Positions 38,290-39,955 of a stretch of 39,955 nt of DNA are shown here, in pieces. This stretch comes from a virus: positions 1-39,955 of IMG/VR virus record IMGVR_UViG_3300007735_000719; one strand, 5' to 3'. The translations under genes were made by a program, and so were the position numbers. The notes beneath the pieces were generated by a model. It was given only the letters and a program-made list of their open reading frames with translations. It was not told the origin of the DNA and did no database searches. How positions within the stretch are numbered: the stretch's first letter is position 1; each line of letters begins with the position of its first letter.

Positions 38290-39955
38290 TAATCGACCTT
38301 CTGCACCATAAAGTTGGCTTCGTTATTCGCGTGGTCTAACGCCCCGCCGGAGTTTTGGTAGACACGAACCGAGTAATAATCGCCGGGCACTGCGGAATTG
38401 ATAACTGACGAATGCATGGTGGTTGCAACACTGGCGCTACTAACCGGCGAGGTCACCGTCGTGCGGTTGAGCGCGCTTCCGTTCTTGTCTATAACGCCTT
38501 GACGAACACCAGTTGCATTTGCCGCGAAGTAAAACTGCGCACTGACTCGATAGGTGCCGGCTTCTTTGATGTAGATTTTGTCCGTGTCGGTAGTCGTTGA
38601 GTGCAGCCCCTGATTGTCAATCGCGTTGGTGCTCCAGAGCAGCGTCGTAAACGCTGCATTAGGTATTGACTGCACCGCGCTGCCGGTCACATAACACAGG
38701 CTCGGCCCAATGCCGACAAACCCAGTTGTGACACCCGGCCCGACTGAACACGACACCGCAGTGCTGGCGATGTTGGTGTTGTAGCCGGCGGTTGTCGGCA
38801 GGATTTTGGTAACGTCGCTGACAAACGCTTGAACAGTGGTGGGCACAGCTTGAGTATCAATGACCTCGCACGACCGAAAACGAATGCCGCGAGGATAAGT
38901 ATCGAACGTGTTTGGGGCTGTGCCCATAGCAGCAGATCCCGCCATCACGCGGAACGCTTGCGCCTGACCAACTCCAAGCCCACCAGTGCCAAGCACGTTT
39001 ACCGCTTTGCAGCCCACGACATCAATGTTGCCTGTTGCATATGCCGGCGTCGTGCTGGCTGCGGCGGGCGCACTGAATACAAACCCGCACGAACCGCTAT
39101 TGTTTGCGATGCAGCCCGTTACTAGCCCGTCGTGCGTCACGTTGGCAAACTTAAAGCCGTAGGTGTTTCCGTTGTTGGCAGTGCAACCGCTAATCGTAAA
39201 ACGACGATTGCCTTCGTAATACGCGGGGGTCGTGCCGGAAATTACCGCGCCGCTGAAGTCGTAGCACTGGTCTGTATTGGTGGAATTGCAGCCAACAATC
39301 GTGCAATCGCGTACCTCGGTAAACAGAAAACCCCGAGTGTATCGAATGGTTGGAACCCCAACCAAAACGGTGAGCAAGCTGTTTACGTTGCAATTTGCCA
39401 CCGTGAAGTTGGCGCAATCAGAAATGTCGAATCCGTTGATAATGTCGTTTGTCGGGTCGGGGGTAAACGCCGCTACGCAGTCCCGCACCAGACAGTTCTC
39501 GATCACAAACCGTTTAGACTGCCTAACCTGAATGCGCGATCCGTTGCCGTTGCCGGTCACCGTCACGTTGGTGATGCGGAAGTTTTCGCAATAAGAGCCT
39601 GTAGCGTTACCAACGCGCAACGCAGACTTGCTGCTGTCGTCGCTGGCCCCGGAGTTTTGCGTCGAGCCCATATCGAACGCACAGTTGTCTATGAACCAGT
39701 TCGACAAGTTGTAGATCCATAACGTGGCGACGCTGGCCGTCGTCGGCGCAAGCTGAACGAAGTTTGCGTTCCGCAGGCCCACAAATGACGTTGGCTGCAT
39801 GGTGCCGGAAATAGCGTAGGTCAGCCCGCCGCCGTCAACAATTTTGCCGCTTTGAAGCGCCAATAGAACTGCGGCCCGGTCATCCGCCACCCCGTCGCCA
39901 ATCGCCCCGAAATCAAGCGGGCTTACCGCTTCTCGCAGTTTGCCCTGCACCGTGC
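38289..39955 (-). CDS. Tailspike protein, allele B (5' end cut by window edge)
   Basis: The C-terminal 553 residues or more of the beta-helix tailspike, from MQGKLREAVSPLDFGAIGDG to the stop at 38289. The beta-helix part has many NC/GC/DC turns; the last 140 residues (IYIKEAGTYRVSAQFYF, RQGVIDKNGSALNRT, YYSVRVYQNSGGALDHANNE) form a C1q/TNF-like trimerisation or binding domain. No true start lies in this stretch; the missing 5' part matches the sequence at 1543-1876 if the genome is circular, giving about 666 aa. It differs from allele A at many sites between the identical 127-bp ends. Confidence 0.88.
   Translation of the reverse strand, partial: TVQGKLREAVSPLDFGAIGDGVADDRAAVLLALQSGKIVDGGGLTYAISGTMQPTSFVGLRNANFVQLAPTTASVATLWIYNLSNWFIDNCAFDMGSTQNSGASDDSSKSALRVGNATGSYCENFRITNVTVTGNGNGSRIQVRQSKRFVIENCLVRDCVAAFTPDPTNDIINGFDISDCANFTVANCNVNSLLTVLVGVPTIRYTRGFLFTEVRDCTIVGCNSTNTDQCYDFSGAVISGTTPAYYEGNRRFTISGCTANNGNTYGFKFANVTHDGLVTGCIANNSGSCGFVFSAPAAASTTPAYATGNIDVVGCKAVNVLGTGGLGVGQAQAFRVMAGSAAMGTAPNTFDTYPRGIRFRSCEVIDTQAVPTTVQAFVSDVTKILPTTAGYNTNIASTAVSCSVGPGVTTGFVGIGPSLCYVTGSAVQSIPNAAFTTLLWSTNAIDNQGLHSTTTDTDKIYIKEAGTYRVSAQFYFAANATGVRQGVIDKNGSALNRTTVTSPVSSASVATTMHSSVINSAVPGDYYSVRVYQNSGGALDHANNEANFMVQKVD
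38414..38540. repeat. Second copy of repeat R1
   Basis: Identical to the first 127 bases of the window. It lies inside the C1q-like part of the tailspike gene, upstream (in coding sense) of the shared last 41 codons. Confidence 0.9.
39829..39955. repeat. Second copy of repeat R2
   Basis: The last 127 bases of the window, identical to 1416-1542. Together with R1 it defines both sides of the diverged tailspike segment. Confidence 0.9.

Noticed and set aside
38289-39955. Diversity-generating retroelement as the cause of the tailspike variants
   Set aside because: No reverse transcriptase gene in the window, and the differences between the alleles are not limited to one short segment or one template base.

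Overview
The window looks like one complete, or nearly complete, genome of a short-tailed (podovirus-like) bacteriophage. It is GC-rich, gene-dense and free of host-type genes. The head and tail module is of the P22 type: large terminase, P22-like portal, scaffold, P22-like coat, gp4-like and gp10-like tail-neck proteins, a beta-helix tailspike and large DNA-injection proteins. Replication uses a phage-coded family A DNA polymerase, a primase/SF3 helicase, a RecB-like nuclease and a probable ssDNA-binding protein. GC content, codon use and several small gene families suggest a proteobacterial host, perhaps Burkholderia-like; this is inference. I see no integrase, repressor, tRNA, CRISPR array or insertion sequence.

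The two window ends are two versions of the same tailspike segment. Positions 1-1542 match 38414-39955 without net length change. They are identical over exactly 127 bp at each outer edge and diverged in between. This is what a k=127 assembly graph gives when a circular or circularly permuted genome has two co-existing tailspike alleles. The likely real genome is then about 38,413 bp (39,955 minus 1,542), and the late genes form one continuous operon running through the window ends.

Layout. (a) Late operon, minus strand, read from 11432 down to 1 and then, through the circle, from 39955 down to 26471: small terminase, an unknown protein, large terminase, small proteins, portal, scaffold, coat, decoration-type protein, tailspike, membrane protein, gp4-like, gp10-like, two tail fibres, three large virion proteins, and a lysis group (holin-like, M15 endolysin, small membrane protein). 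(b) A non-coding control region at 11433-12356 with perfect palindromes, an AT-rich island and a plus-strand promoter. (c) Plus-strand early block 1 (12357-14899): small Ala/Arg-rich proteins and a 269-aa conserved phage protein. It is split by a strong terminator, a heptamer/octamer repeat array and a second promoter with the same TTGACA-N18-TATCGT pattern. (d) Minus-strand replication block (20999 to 14896). (e) Plus-strand early block 2 (21109-26424): a run of ATGA-coupled small genes, then a VRR-NUC nuclease, a cytosine methyltransferase and an SNF2-type helicase, converging on the lysis end of the late operon.

Nearly all adjacent genes overlap by 1-4 bases (ATGA or TGATG), so translational coupling is the rule. 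Two places in block 2 break that rule in a way that suggests a one-base indel or a recent gene fusion.
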